From the NCBI GenBank assembly GCA_003991915.1, contig RQTK01000424.1:281921-345920 (forward strand): 64,000 nt of DNA, written 5' to 3'. Below the pieces are notes generated by a model. The model saw only the letters and a list, made by a program, of their open reading frames with translations. It did not search any database and had not been told where the DNA came from. Of this stretch, positions 36,301-47,869 are shown piece after piece. This stretch comes from Elysia chlorotica. Lineage: Eukaryota; Mollusca; Gastropoda; Plakobranchidae. Position numbers and translations under genes: made by a program. Each line of letters starts with the position of its first letter. Position 1 is the first letter of the stretch.

Positions 36301-39240
36301 CCATTTCACAATCCACAGCAAACAGTGGACTTTTTTCTGTCACCTCATCGTATTTGTCTTTTGAGAAGACAAAGTTACGGTATTTACCTGAAAAAAAGTA
36401 AAGATGAAATGTTTGATCAGCTCCTATGCATAACAAACAATTTCCAAGGTGGACTATTTTTCCTTTTTTTTTTCATATAATGCAACCCCAAGATCAGCAT
36501 CGTTCCAATAACTTTGCACATTGTCCAAATATTCATATCATGTGAAAGATAACAATATTTATCACTTCAGGGACTGAAATTCTTCAAATTTTTACCTGCT
36601 TTTATACGTTTGAACATTCAAAATTATAGCAAAAATATAGTCTAAATTGATCTGGTTCAGAAGCTGAGGATGTTAAATGTTGAAAAAATGAAATTTTGAT
36701 ACAAATATATACCTCAGTTCTATATAAAACATCAATTATAAATGATGCTGATGATTTCTCATTGTGTTAAATCTTTAAATATATGTCATTTACATGTTCC
36801 TTTATGTAAAGGATTATTGATATTGATCCAAAACTAAGTTAATTCAAAATAAAGAAAGAAGAGCCCAATTTGAGAACAGAAAAAGAGTAGTTGAGAATAG
36901 ATCTAGTTAAAGTCATACCTTAGTAACAAAATAAGTATGAACATAATACTTGAAGTACACTTTCTAAGGCTTTATGTTGCTTTCCATTCTAAATTTAGAG
37001 ATAGATTTAGGTCTAATTTGTTTTAAAACTGTGCACCAGTGCGTACGGGATATGTTTTTTACTTGGGTTAACCAGAGCATAGAGTTTCAAGAAAAAAACA
37101 ACAAAAAGACCTATGGCTAATGGTCTCAAAATACACGCCCTGAATACAATTTGCATAGTGCTTCTTGGATCAGCATAATCTAGAGTGGAAAAGACAAAGA
37201 GTATCATAAATTTTGTTTGTGTGTGTCAATAATAACTACTTTCTAGTTCAAATTTATTAGGAAACCTAAAGATAAACTCTCAAAATTCTAATTGTGCATG
37301 AGTAGCAACATTGATATATATGATAAAAAATATCTAAATTAAGTAATAATCTTACAGCCTTTGGTTTTTATAGGCAGTGGGTAGCCCTCTTGCATCATCT
37401 GGTATGTGCTGAGCAGCAGGCATTTCCTGGAAAATCTCTCCACATTGGGATCTCGAACTGGCTGTCCAATCTTAGCAACAACAGAGTTATGAATGTTGAC
37501 AGGTACTGCAATGAAAAAGAAAATCAGCAAAATATGCATGCCCCCAGAGAGAAACAAAGGAACCTACTACACAAAATATACCAAATATGTAACAAGGCCA
37601 GTAATTTAATACATACTCTGCTTTGAATTGCATAACAATCATTATAGTTAACATGCAAAGCAATTTTGTAAACACACATCATCTTATTTATGTAATGCTT
37701 TTCACGTAATGGAATATTAAAAATGCATCTACATTCTGATAAAAGGATCTTGACCACCCCCAATTTTATTATTTTAATTTCTTGGCATACCAAACAAAGT
37801 TATTTTTGCATGCTCAATTAATTTAATACTTTTTAAAATTAAATTTGTTGCTATGACATCAACCAAGTCAAAACAGACCTTTCCACAGCATGACAGGTCA
37901 GCTCACAAAATTTTCATCATTTACAAGTATATCACAGGGTGAAAACAACAGTAAAAGTATCTAGAATTCCCTTTATGGGTGTTTAAACCAGTTTCCTAAT
38001 CCTATCAGTAAACATTTTTTATCTTTTATTTGAAAAAGAAAATAGAGTATGATGAGATTTACCTTTAACATTGGCTTTTTTTAGTTGAGAAACACTCAGC
38101 GGAACATGCAAAAGTTCATCTTCAACTGAATGTCCATACTGCATGGGGCACACCATCTCTACAGGCTTTGGAAAGAAGAGAAAATTAAATATCTTTCTAC
38201 AATACAAGCTCGGTTACAAATGCAATGAGCAAAAGATTTTCTCGACTCATTTGCCATTTTTAAATTTTGTATGAAAATTTATAAAATGTTTAAAGCAAAA
38301 AAGAATTCAAGATGCTGTATGCTTTTGCTGCCACCTTTTCAACTTTTCAATGTATAACATTTTTATTTCTATATCAGCTAAATTAATGAAGACTACTTCT
38401 CATCTTTATTATAATTTACCAATACAAGTACCTAAACTTATAATGAGGAAAAAAATGGTTGATTACTTTAAAAACTATCAATAAGAAGTACTTTATATTA
38501 CTTACATCTTCAAAACTGTTTGAAAGAAATCGAAAATGTTCTTTATTTTCTATGTAGTCATCATAGCTGAGGTTGTCAACCATAAGAAGCACAACTGAAG
38601 AGACTCTTGCGACTCGAAGAATTTTACACCACCTACATTAATAATAATAATAATGATATATTGCATTTATACAGCGCACTTCCATGAACAATCATGCTTA
38701 ATGCGCTTAACAATTTCCATTATCACATTTACAAAAGAAAAATAATCATATAATGTTGACACAGTACAATATTACATTAAAAAGTCACAGGGAAACCTTA
38801 GAGATATTTACAAAATTCACAGGTTTAATTTTAATCATCAATAAGGTAAAATTTTAGCATGCGTTTAAACATTTCCCTGGAAGATGCCTCCCTTATGTTT
38901 TTGAGAAGGTTGATCCATACTTTGGGACCCAGATAGTAAAAAGATCGCTTATAATTTCCATTTGCTGCAACAAGGATTTTATCAACTGCCTAGCAGGTAC
39001 ATACATCTTTAGACGACCAGAAAGATACCTAGGTGCCATCTGATTGAGGCATTTATAGCAAATTATGCATAAACTTGTATAGTGTCCTTTTTTTTTTAAA
39101 AGGCAGCCAATGTAGATGGTGTAGAAAGGGCTAATATGCTCATTTTTTTTTTACTCTCATAATAAGCCTTTACAAGTTTAAATATTTGAATGTAATAGTG
39201 TTTTCAGTAAAGTGGTACAACAGCATCAAAAGTAGTCGTA

Positions 39241-39333
<93 letters not shown>

Positions 39334-39588
39334 TGATACAGAGAAGCAGGCCAACAACTATAGAGGCTTTAACAGACGGAGCTAGACCTAGGGACCAAAT
39401 AATGATGCGAGCGACTGAGGGAATAAGGTGAAAATAGGTTAGAAAGGGACAGCCACAAACCTAGGTCTAGCTTAGACCAACAGATAAGACAAGTAGACAA
39501 AGACACATTTTTAGACAAATGACATGGACGGGGATCGAACCCGCACCTTCTACTCGGCACCCATCGCCTTGCCAAGGCGAAGACCAGT

Positions 39589-39681
<93 letters not shown>

Positions 39682-41300
39682 ATAGTCGTGGTAGTTATAG
39701 CAGCAGCAGATTTAGAAGTTGTAGTTTGTAACAATATTAGCATTGCGCGTTAATGTAAAATTAATACAGAAACTATAATGCCAGCCTTAATTCAACGTGG
39801 CTGGAACAGATGTAATATCTAGATAGCGTAGACCAGTGCTGAGTTGAGTTGAGTTGGTTTTAACGTCCAACATCAGCACTATATAGGCTATATTGTGGAC
39901 GGGCCCCAAGACGGACGTCTGACAATTGTATGTGCTGCCACACACTAGACAGGGTGGGGATACCATGACTCCTGTCTCAGCCGGTCACATTATACTAACA
40001 CCGACCCAACCAGTAGTGCGTAGACCAGTGTACTGGTAATATCTAAATCTACACTAAATTTAGTCCTATATGTAGACTATTCAAGGTTTGATCTGAACTA
40101 TGCCAGTTTCTGGTATAGTGTTACGTAGATCTATAATAGATCTACTAGAACCAGATTTCCGGTCTGAACTAGATCTACACAACTTGCGTCATGTAAAAAA
40201 ACACTTGTCGTAGAGCGTTCGATTCGCGTTATAGTGGACGTTATCAGCGACAACAACTAAGAACACTGAGAATCATAAGTTAGAAGTTATGACAGAGGCT
40301 GAATGAAAGATTGGGAGAGCGGTGTTTTTGGACAAATAAACACAAATTCGATCTAATTTAGAGCCTTTGTGAAAGTAGATCATGCACAGGGTTCACGAAA
40401 AATTGACAAAGGCCGAGGACTGGGCGCGAAATGGAGATATCTGTCATCGGACGAATAAACTAAATCTACATCCTTTGTTTGTAAACGCACATAGGAACAC
40501 ATGATAGCGCAAAAGACCTATTCCATGGACAACACAAAGATTTAAGAAGGATCAGATCAAACGCAATCGGAAGCATTACTTGGTGGAAATTGTGATGGTT
40601 GAGGACTCGATGTGAACAGTAGTATTTGTAGTTTCGGACGTATGATAAACAATAAACAAAACAACGCTTTGGGATTGATCGATACCCCTGACGTTGTTGA
40701 CTTATACAATCTCGATAACACAATGACAAGTATAAAAACACAGGGAAATATCGCATACCATGATAATAATGCTTAAAACAATGGGTCCTAATTTTCTTGC
40801 ATGCACGAAACTTTGCTTATCCTTCTCTAGTTTCCGTTGCGTGATTAATAGAAAAATTTTAGCCCTTGGTCAATTCTATTTAGTGGAAAAACATTGGATT
40901 GTGCGGAAAGTCGTATTTTTGGGTAGAGAAACGTAATGGAGTATTTAGGAGAAAATTATGCCAATGAGTATGGCTTGATAGCTCAACTTTAATCATCTAA
41001 CGATTTTTTTTACATTCGGCCTGATGTAGACCCAAACTGGAAATGTACGTTTATTAATTGAAACTTTATTCGCCTTGCTTTTTTTCCTCTTTGCTTAACT
41101 GCAGCCGGACTAATGCATCGGGATTGGTCGGCAGTATCCACCAGATGCTTTTTATTGGTCGGCACGCCGGACACAGCCGGCAAAATTGAATCCATGTATA
41201 ACTGAGTATCATAAGCATAGAGATGGAATCATAGAGAGTGTTTTCCTATTATATTGATTAGAGTATTACTTTGGATAAATAATAGTAATGATAATAAAAA

Positions 41301-41331
<31 letters not shown>

Positions 41332-42834
41332 AAAAAGAAGGGCAACAACAACAACAATAACAACGATGATGATAATAAAACTTTACGAAAATTATAACTT
41401 TATATGAGAAATATTTTTCATGCAATAAATCAATCTATATAACACTTTCACATCTTTAGAACTTAAGGGAAGTTAAACACTAGCCAAATAGCCATTGTGA
41501 AAAATTGAATTAATGAGAATAATTACGCATCTTTTTTAAATCACTTTGTATAAACAAAAATTCAATTATAGAAATTCATGTTCCCTCTATCTTGAGAAGA
41601 CAACAATATTTTAATCATCAGTTTACCTAGGCTTATAGCTGGCTCTGTTGCCTTGAATTCCATATAATACCAACTGTTGAAGATCCATGACGTACAAGGG
41701 TGGGATTTCATCTTCCTGAATGGACTCATTTGGCATTGCCCTAAAAGGAACCATCTCTTCTAAGGTTTTGAACACTTTTGGCTTTTGCTGCAAAAGTAAA
41801 AACACATTTATTACTGCACCTAAGTGCCCAGAGCCCAATTTAAAAAAAGTTTTAATGTCTTTGCTCTTGAAAAGAGCAGCATTTATTTAATCACATACAT
41901 AATGAGCATTCAAGTGCTTCATGATATATTATAATAAAACAGACGGGCAAGTAGCATAACAAACTTTATAAAAATGCATAAACCTTGCAAAAATTATATT
42001 TTTATGTCGCCATGGATCACTTTAAAATTAAAAAAGAACAACAACAACAACAACAACATAAACATCAATATTGCAGTTTTATTCTTTAATTTTATAAAGA
42101 AATAATAAGTGTGTTTGAGGTATTTTAAAATTGAAAAAACACCATTTGAGTAAAATTTACCATCATTGCTTTTTTCCTGGCTCTGATGATAGCCTTCATC
42201 TCTTCAACAGGATCTGAGGAATTTGTTGGCTCGCATTCTGTCTGTTTGACATTTTCCAATCCCTCTTTGTCTTTACAGTCTGAAGACTATATTAAAAGAC
42301 CATGTTAAATTTTCAATACATTAGAAAATGCAGTGACATGCAATTCAAATTGTGTTTTATAAACTTATACAAACTTACCTTTAAAGTTCAATCTTTACAT
42401 TTATTTCATAGGGCTATTTCTGATTACAGCAAACGCTGTCTGTCTGTCTGCCTATAGATCTGTCAAAGGTGTTTTAATTCAACACAGGGCCAAAGGATTT
42501 TTGTTAACTTTCTCTCATATGTCACCAAAAAGAGGTTAATACTATAATGAAAACATTCTTAAGGTGAAGTGTTAATCAGGTGGATTAAACTGTTCTTGGT
42601 ACTTACCATGGCATTAGATCTAGTTTCTTCTGAAGCTTCTGAGGAGTATGTTGTGGAAACCAGGGAGTTATCTGTTGAAAGGCTGATATCTGAGACTGCT
42701 AGGTTTGAATTATTAGAGTCCTTTTTGTGGCCTACAAGTGCAAGAAAAGCCTCTGCCTTTTTTTTCTTTGATTCCAAACGTTTCAGTTTCTTTTCACTCA
42801 AAGTGGGATTGATTGCAGGTACTTGTTGCTCCAT
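24180..42834 (-). CDS. REXO5: REXO5-type DEDDh RNA 3'-5' exonuclease, 14 exons
   Basis: Exons on the minus strand, in order: 42834-42607, 42286-42161, 41787-41627, 38632-38506, 38165-38063, 37505-37356, 36387-36302, 35967-35849, 35112-34974, 34127-34027, 33496-33408, 29190-28573, 28081-27903, then a last exon present twice (26115-25978 or 24320-24180). Every junction is GT-AG and every phase joins, giving 787 or 788 aa. The exonuclease core matches human REXO5 (NEF-sp): Exo I FAVDCEM (Asp324, Glu326), KNKILDYLT, FSGITKELLDPVT, Exo II QSLNSDL (Asp408), HPYVIDTS, Exo III SGHCSAEDA (His457, Asp462). All five DEDDh residues are present. The N-terminal third also lines up with human REXO5. Residues about 500-680 (exon 12) are a Ser/Asp/Lys-rich low-complexity segment with basic NLS-like KRK and KKAK. 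The two RRMs of human REXO5 are not found. The family trims nucleolar small RNAs and pre-rRNA. Confidence 0.93.
24615..25250. other. Segment found only in duplication unit A
   Basis: Sequence between the shared blocks of unit A with no counterpart in unit B. It is more GC-rich than its flanks and has no recognisable domain or clear terminal repeats. It could be an insertion into unit A or the ancestral sequence deleted from unit B. Confidence 0.6.
25834..25839 (-). terminator. Candidate poly(A) signal for REXO5 proximal last exon
   Basis: AATAAA on the minus strand about 140 nt past the stop of the proximal last exon (stop at 25980-25978). The same hexamer recurs in unit B near 27040, which there would lie within the intron. 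Confidence 0.45.
25978..26115 (-). other. REXO5: REXO5 last exon, proximal copy (14a)
   Basis: Same acceptor and same coding sequence as the distal copy, but reading across the duplication junction gives the ending IATFIWE and stop. It is the first copy met by the polymerase and so the likelier default last exon. Its coding bases appear to match the distal copy exactly, whereas the adjoining intron has several mismatches. Confidence 0.75.
27194..27471 (+). mobile_element. Full-length tRNA-derived SINE with target-site duplication
   Basis: The element (about 27208-27457, 250 bp) is bounded by 14-bp direct repeats that differ at one base: CTACCGTGCTCTAG on the left and CTACCATGCTCTAG on the right. 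The head has a tRNA-like A box region (GTGGCCTTGGGGTGG) and B box (GGTTCGAGCCC); the body contains GTGACCGGCTGAGACAGG and TGGTATCCCCGCC; the tail ends GATGTTGGACGTTAAACC. It is the best-preserved copy of the dominant SINE family here and serves as its reference. It lies in REXO5 intron 13, antisense to the gene. Confidence 0.9.
28506..28553 (-). pseudogene. Relic partial copy of REXO5 exon 13
   Basis: The minus-strand translation QWREFSSGDSSFPEE closely matches the end of exon 13 (QWREFSSDDSISLEE) about 600 bp further along. The copy ends in a stop directly after this block, has no clear donor, and its upstream part is not recognisable. I read it as the remnant of a tandem exon duplication. 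Confidence 0.75.
28573..29190 (-). other. REXO5: REXO5 exon 12: Ser-rich linker exon
   Basis: The largest exon (618 nt). It begins GLEFGDATLSGVYFPDI, then becomes hydrophilic, with an 11-Ser run followed by DSDTEKSSSQKRKSDD, and ends in a predicted structured stretch (VNFVKAQQERLFNQDN). It occupies the place between exonuclease core and the C-terminal conserved block. Acidic/Ser runs with basic clusters suit a nucleolar protein; this is inference. Confidence 0.85.
29836..30500 (+). mobile_element. LINE fragment with RNase H domain
   Basis: The plus-strand translation shows a type I RNase H: YTDGS, MEIEAITKALEW, LTDSQSAL and PGHAGVKGNERADKLAG, supplying the usual D-E-D-D metal ligands. A C-terminal region follows with HNQVLTGTVSLDTLRC and CPLCKDA, a CCHC-like tail common after RNase H in I/R1-type LINEs. 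One frame change separates the LTDSQ part from the PGHAG part, so the fragment is inactive. No reverse transcriptase is attached. It is antisense to REXO5. Confidence 0.8.
30503..30627 (-). mobile_element. SINE head fragment (same family as 27208-27457)
   Basis: The reverse complement matches the tRNA-like head: GTGGTCTAGTAGTAGAACATCGG, CGACGCAAAAGGTCC, B box AGTTCGAATCC, then the CCTACTGGTTGGGTCGGTGT block. Body and tail are absent. It abuts the LINE fragment on one side and the second intron duplicate on the other. Confidence 0.8.
31432..33050. mobile_element. Non-autonomous hAT-like DNA transposon, 1.6 kb
   Basis: Terminal inverted repeats CAGGGATGCCAC (31438-31449) and GTGGCATCCCTG (33033-33044) are perfect over 12 bp and imperfect further in. 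Directly outside both is TACAAT (31432-31437 and 33045-33050), a 6-bp target-site duplication. CAGGG-type ends are typical of hAT elements; 6-bp duplications are less usual than 8 but known for some hAT groups. Inside are two 217-bp direct repeats (31679-31895 and 31896-32112) and, near the right end, palindromic TTTCCGGAAA motifs. No transposase frame is seen. It lies in REXO5 intron 11. Confidence 0.85.
35583..35808 (-). mobile_element. Diverged SINE copy, near full length
   Basis: The minus strand reads the same order as the reference SINE: a weak head with B box near 35750, the CTGGTTGGGTCGGT block, the body with GGTATCCCCACTC, then TTGGGACCCGTATGC near the tail. It sits in REXO5 intron 8, between exons 8 (35967-35849) and 9 (35112-34974). 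Confidence 0.75.
38640..39110 (-). mobile_element. LINE 3' end (CR1/L2/Jockey-like) with (ATT)n tail
   Basis: The minus strand encodes the typical end of a LINE polyprotein: APRYLSGRLKMYVPARQL, then after a frame change NYKRSFYYLGPKVWINLLK and REMFKRMLKFYL followed by a stop. The pattern of Gly-Pro-x-x-Trp-x-x-Leu then Phe-Lys-x-x-Leu-Lys is common to many LINE clades. The 3' UTR ends GCGCTGTATAAATGCAATATATC plus an ATT repeat tail just 7 bp from exon 4 of REXO5. It is truncated at its 5' side. Confidence 0.75.
39240..39682 (-). mobile_element. tRNA-derived SINE (second type) inside an (AGT)n array
   Basis: About 39340-39590 on the minus strand has a tRNA-like head with B box GGGTTCGATCCCCGTCC and a body unlike the first SINE family. 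It is flanked on both sides by (AGT)n arrays of about 94 bp (39240-39333) and 92 bp (39590-39681). Either it inserted into an (AGT)n array, or its own tail is (TAC)n and seeded one of them. Confidence 0.65.
39826..40030 (-). mobile_element. 5'-truncated SINE with 13-bp target-site duplication
   Basis: Body and tail of the first SINE family on the minus strand (39839-40017), ending in a (CAACT)n-like tail. Perfect 13-bp direct repeats GCGTAGACCAGTG lie at 39826-39838 and 40018-40030. The tRNA-like head is missing, as expected of incomplete reverse transcription. It lies in REXO5 intron 3. Confidence 0.88.
41308..41400. repeat. Compound (GAA)n, (CAA)n, (GAT)n short repeats
   Basis: About 11 GAA units followed by short ACA and GAT runs, in REXO5 intron 3. 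Confidence 0.85.
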
Positions 42835-42839
42835 ACTGT

Positions 42840-44160
42840 TTTAGGATAGGACCTTGTATCAAATGCTGAATTTGGATCTAGATCAAGAAAAGAAAATTGA
42901 GAGTCTCTAGCTCTAAAAAAAAATAGGATTTTGAAATTGGGTTGGATCCAGAAATTTTAGACTTACGACAAATAGTACAAAAATTAAAATGACATTGTTG
43001 ATTAAACCATTTTTTTTCAGACAGTTTCATTTCCCTGTCTCCCTCATGATCTCTGTCTCGATTTTACACCCATTGGTAAATCAATCAACATCAGTTAACT
43101 CAGATTTATCAGAGTCCTAAAGCTCGTTATCTGTTCAGCAATATTTAGAGGGTCTTGGATGGTCAGTCATCAAACCTTAGTAAGCTTCATAATGCTAGGG
43201 TCACTCACTCACTCACTGGAATTATTTTGGTTAAGCGTACATTTGTAATACATGGCCAAAAAGGTTCGACTATTTTTTAAATTAAAAGGAGTGATACTAT
43301 TTACTATAGATGTAAACCAATAGTAACCAATGTAAAAAAAAAAAAAAGACTTTGAAATGAGCTGTTAAAATATTTTTTTAAATTTTTTTTAAAGCCAGCT
43401 TAGTCAGTGTCCAGCGATCATTCATTCAGAAAATTATTATGACTTGTAATTATTGCAGTATATAAAAACACAAGTTGTACTACTACTAGCCTACACAACA
43501 ATTGTTTTTTTAACTTCTTCATTTAATCTAGAGATAGATAACTAGAATTAAAGATAATTATATTAAAAATAAATTTTAAAATTGAGATATAATTATCAAC
43601 ATGCGAATTACGGGGATTACCATGAAATTATTTTAATTTACCCTTTACCAGTATTAAACCCAACACAGAAACAAGGTCTTAAGAGGTTGACCTATCATTT
43701 ATAAATCAATTTCCTTGATCATGTTGTAAAACATGGGTAATGAAGAGATTTCTTGTTTTTCACAATAACTCTCAAAATAGCAAGGGTTTTCATTATTCCC
43801 AAAATGACACTCAAACTTTATCAACAAGAGGATTTTATTGAAACATAAAATTAATGATTGATCCCCAATCATTTTACAATGGTAATATTGATTGGTTTAT
43901 AATTCACTTTTTAGAATTAAAATTACGATATAGGTATTTGACAAGAGGTGACAGACTATAATATACATGTCATATATGTCATCTTTTTCCTGTTTGTTTT
44001 ACTATTCACCAGTGTTTCTCTTAATAGCAAGTTACACAAGTTTCAAGGGAGGGTGATGCAAGGGGATACAACTTTAAAACTGCATTATTGTGTAGACATA
44101 TTATAAATAGATATATAACAAAGTAGTAAAATCAGGGTTGGACTAGGCTGTTCCATGGCC
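42840..44160. other. Upstream region of REXO5, no exon assigned
   Basis: Just 5' of the REXO5 ATG the minus strand reads CTATCCTAAAACAG followed by T and the ATG, which could be a splice acceptor for a separate 5' UTR exon. No such exon or core promoter could be identified. The rest is AT-rich with nothing recognisable. Confidence 0.35.
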
Positions 44161-44167
44161 TAGAATT

Positions 44168-44286
44168 GCATATGGCAGCTTTGTCTATAAAACTGTAATA
44201 ATAGGCAGAGAGAGAGAGAGGGTTAGGTACATGTAAGGGAGGGGAGGTTTTTTGCTGACAACAGCAAGGATAGACAAGAGTAATAT

Positions 44287-44382
<96 letters not shown>

Positions 44383-44516
44383 GGGTGTGCTTTCAGTCGA
44401 TCTGAGATGGCAGCTTTGTCTATAAAACTGTAATAATAGGCAGAGAGAGAGAGAGGGTTAGGTACATGTAAGGGAGGGGAGGTTTTTTGCTGACAACAGC
44501 AAGGATAGAGAAAAGT
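44168..44516. repeat. Direct repeats flanking a (GA)n array
   Basis: A block of about 110 bp (GGCAGCTTTGTCTATAAAAC to CAGCAAGGATAGA) occurs at about 44173-44275 and again at about 44410-44512, almost unchanged, with a 92-bp (AG)n array (44287-44378) between. Each block contains its own short (GA)n run. Confidence 0.93.
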
Positions 44517-45402
44517 GCAGAAAGAGTGACTGGGCTGGGGCACCAATAACTTAGTCCCTAGTCATGTGCAGACTTGAGGTGCCCGAAAGAGAGGATTTTT
44601 TCGGCACCTTTCTCAGCTTTTAAAAATTTTATATTTGAAATTAACATCTAGTCTAAATCTAGAGCCTAGATTTGTTACTAGCAGGGTTAGCTCAGTTCTT
44701 GTTTCCCATTGAACGCAATGAAAGAGAAAAAAAGGTATTTTTCGTTATTCCAACAGTTCTCGTGAATTTGAAAAAATAATATCAATTGTGCAGTAGACCA
44801 AGTCTTTTAACTCAGGTATTATTTTTATATGATAATATTGTCTCAAATTCTAAGTACTCGCAATACATTTTTTTCTTAATCAACAGTTCATCTGTTCATC
44901 AACATGCGTTTTCTTTAGGCTGGAGCTGGAGGTTTGTTTTTCTCGTGTATAGTCCAAGGGAGATCATTCTTGTGTAATTTGGGCAGTGATTATGTCAATA
45001 TCTAACCGTGTAAAAGATAAGTACTTACAACTCGTGTAAATAGACGTGGTTGTCTCGAAGCCGTTAATTTTGATGATAACGGTTACAGTTCCCATGTACA
45101 TAGTAGACACCAAAGTTCTATTGTATTGTGTATACTCTGAAATAAAATTGAATGATATCACTCATTCAACGCTCATTACGAACTCATTTTCTTGTTATTA
45201 GGTTCACTTTTATGCTTTCATATTGAATAGGAACATTATTAAAAATACACCAGAAAAGTAAAATTTAACCTTGAATCTGGTCAACACCCCGAAGTCTTTT
45301 TTCCATTCTAGCTTTCAATGTACACGTTTATGTTACATACTGCATTGCCCATGGTCTGGTTCCATACTCGCACATACTTAGGCCTACACATTTTTGTGTC
45401 AT

Positions 45403-45722
45403 ACAATTGTCAGACGTCCGTCTTGGGGCTCGTTTACAATATAGCCTATATAGTGCTGATGTTGGACGTTAAAACCAAACCAAAAACCAAACCGTCATCT
45501 TCGGCACACGTTCTACTTTTGCGTTTGCTCTTTATAGGAGAAAAGTCCTTTCCTAGTTTCAATTCTCTTAGGGTCCAAAAGATGACCCTATGTTGTGACG
45601 AGTTCCAAGACTAACACCATCTGATTTCATGTGCTGCCATACATGAGACAGTCCGGGGATACCATTACCAGTAGGCCTAGTCCTGCACTTTTGTCTCAGT
45701 CGGTCGTGTAGATTCACCTACA
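45403..45722. mobile_element. SINE pieces in duplication unit 1
   Basis: A plus-strand SINE tail (about 45403-45480: CAGACGTCCGTCTTGGGGC, AATATAGCCTATATAG, GTTGGACGTTAAAACC) is followed 120 bp later by a minus-strand SINE body (about 45601-45722). Equivalent pieces occur in unit 2, so the insertions came before the duplication. Confidence 0.75.
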
Positions 45723-46289
45723 CTGACCAAAAAGTAAGGGGGTTAAAAGCCAGAAATATATTTTTCTGGGCTCGAATCGAATATCTTCCAATTTGAATCC
45801 AAATGTACGGCAATGAGCGCTGCCTATGGGTGTATTGTTCATAGATACTCTGGAATGTAGACAACTAGAGTCTCTAAGGTTTCGGGGCCTGCTGTATGCT
45901 GGCATGGGTACATGTGGGATGGCTTTTTGCATTATGATCTGTTTGATGAGTGGAGGACTGGGAGGTACAAGTGTCCTTTAAGGATAGGCGATCGATCTAT
46001 TTTGGGAATTGCTGGGTTGTATGTGGTGACAGGACGCGGAATCACCGTAGCCGTGCCTTGTATCTGTCAGTGCATGCATGTGTTGCCAATGAATGTGAAG
46101 GTGTTCAGACAATGAAAGAGAAAAAAAGGTATAAATACGTTATTCCAACAGTTCTCGTGAATTTGAGATGATAAAAATGGGGACAATTGTATTTGTAAGA
46201 GCAACTCTTTTGAATGGGCAGAAAACCCTCTTTGAAGGAGAGTGTCTATAACACATAGCCTAGTGTACAAGTTATTGTCCAAATGTTGG

Positions 46290-46480
46290 TATACTAGACT
46301 AGATCTAGATCTAGAACTAAGAATCTAGATCTTGTTCTCTCCAATAAACTTAGAGACTACCATTCACAAATATAACAATATGTTTTTGTTTCTAATTTTG
46401 GAAGCCTTGCTCTAGATTCTAGATATAGAGTCCAGATTTAGAATATATTCCATCTAGATCTAGATCTAAATCTAGAATGT
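46290..46480. repeat. TAGATC-rich cryptic repeat block
   Basis: Clustered CTAGATCTAGATCTAGA strings and variants, like those at 5.4-5.85 kb. Found only in duplication unit 2. Confidence 0.7.
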
Positions 46481-47387
46481 AGATTTGAAAAGAGCATGGA
46501 CTCAATAGAATATCTGGACATACGGACACTAACGGAGGTGAAAACAAAAAAATTACCCTCAATTTGTTTGCAGCGAAAAAAAAAATAAAATAATATCAAA
46601 TATGAAGTAGGCAAAGTCTTTTAACTCAGGTATTATTTTTATATGATAATAATGTCTCAAATTCTAAGTACTCGCAATACATTTTTTTTTTTAATCAGCA
46701 GTTCATCTGTTCATCAACATGCGTTTTCTTTAGGCTGGAGCTGGACTGCTGGAGGTTTGTTTTTCTCGTGTATAGTCCAAGGGAGATCATTCTCGTGTAA
46801 TTTGGGCAGTGATTATGTCAATATCCAACCGTGAAAAAGACAAGTCTTTACTATATGTCTATCTACCGCTGTGCCGTCCCGTCTCCGAGGTGGGCTGTCA
46901 TTCGGCGCCATCTTTCACGGTCCAAGGCTGCTTCACAGGCTACACTAAGTCGTAGCTGGGATGTCTCCTGTATGTTGGCAAGCCACGTATTTTTTACAAC
47001 TCATGTAAATAGACGTGTATACACGAAGTTGTCTCGAAGCCGTTAATTTTGAGGTTAACGGTTACAGTTCCCATGTACATAGTAGACACCAAAGTTCTAT
47101 TGTTTTGTGTATACTCTGAAATAAAATTGAATGATATCACTCATTCAACGCTCATTACGAACTCATTTTCTTGTTATTAGGTTCACTTTTATGCTTTCAT
47201 ATTGAATAGGAACATTCTTAAAAATACACCAGAAAAGTAAAATTAAACTGTTTAACCTTGAATCTGGTCAACACCCCAAAGTCTTTTTTTCTAGCTTTCC
47301 ATGTACACGTTTATGTTACATACTGCATTGCCCATGGTCTGGTTCCATACTCGTACATACTTAGGCCTATACATGTTTGTGTCATAC

Positions 47388-47704
47388 AATTGTCAGACGT
47401 CCGTCTTGGGGCCCGTCTACAACCTATATAGTGCTGATGTTGGACGTTAAAACCAAACCAAAAACCAAACAGTCATCTTCGGCACACGTTCTACTTTTGC
47501 GTTTGCTCTTTATAGGAGAAAAGTTCTTTCCTAGTTTCAATTCTCTTAGGGTCCAAAAGATGACCCTATGTTGTGACGAGTTCCAAGGCTAACACCATCT
47601 GATTTCATGTGCTGCCATACATGAGACAGTCCGGGGATACCATTACCAGTAGGCCTAGTCCTGCACTTTTGTCTCAGTCGGTCGTGTAGATTCACCTACA
47701 CTGA
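47388..47704. mobile_element. SINE pieces in duplication unit 2
   Basis: Duplicate of the arrangement at 45403-45722: plus-strand tail (about 47388-47463), then minus-strand body (about 47582-47702), with few differences. Confidence 0.75.
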
Positions 47705-47869
47705 CCAAAAAGTAAGGGGGTTAAAAGCCAGAAATATATTTTTTCTGGGCTCGAATCGAATATCTTCCGATTTGAATCCAAATGTACGGCAATGAGCGCT
47801 GCCTATGGGTGTATTGTTCATAGATACTCTGGAATGTAGACAACTAGAGAGTCTCTAAGGTTTAGGGGT

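Noticed and set aside
37013-37207. Possible extra REXO5 exon (ADPRSTMQIVF) with a good acceptor at about 37182
   Set aside because: Direct joining of 37356 to 36387 restores a Cys codon and continues straight into KYRNFVFSKDKYDEV, matching the human order. The extra exon has only a poor donor.
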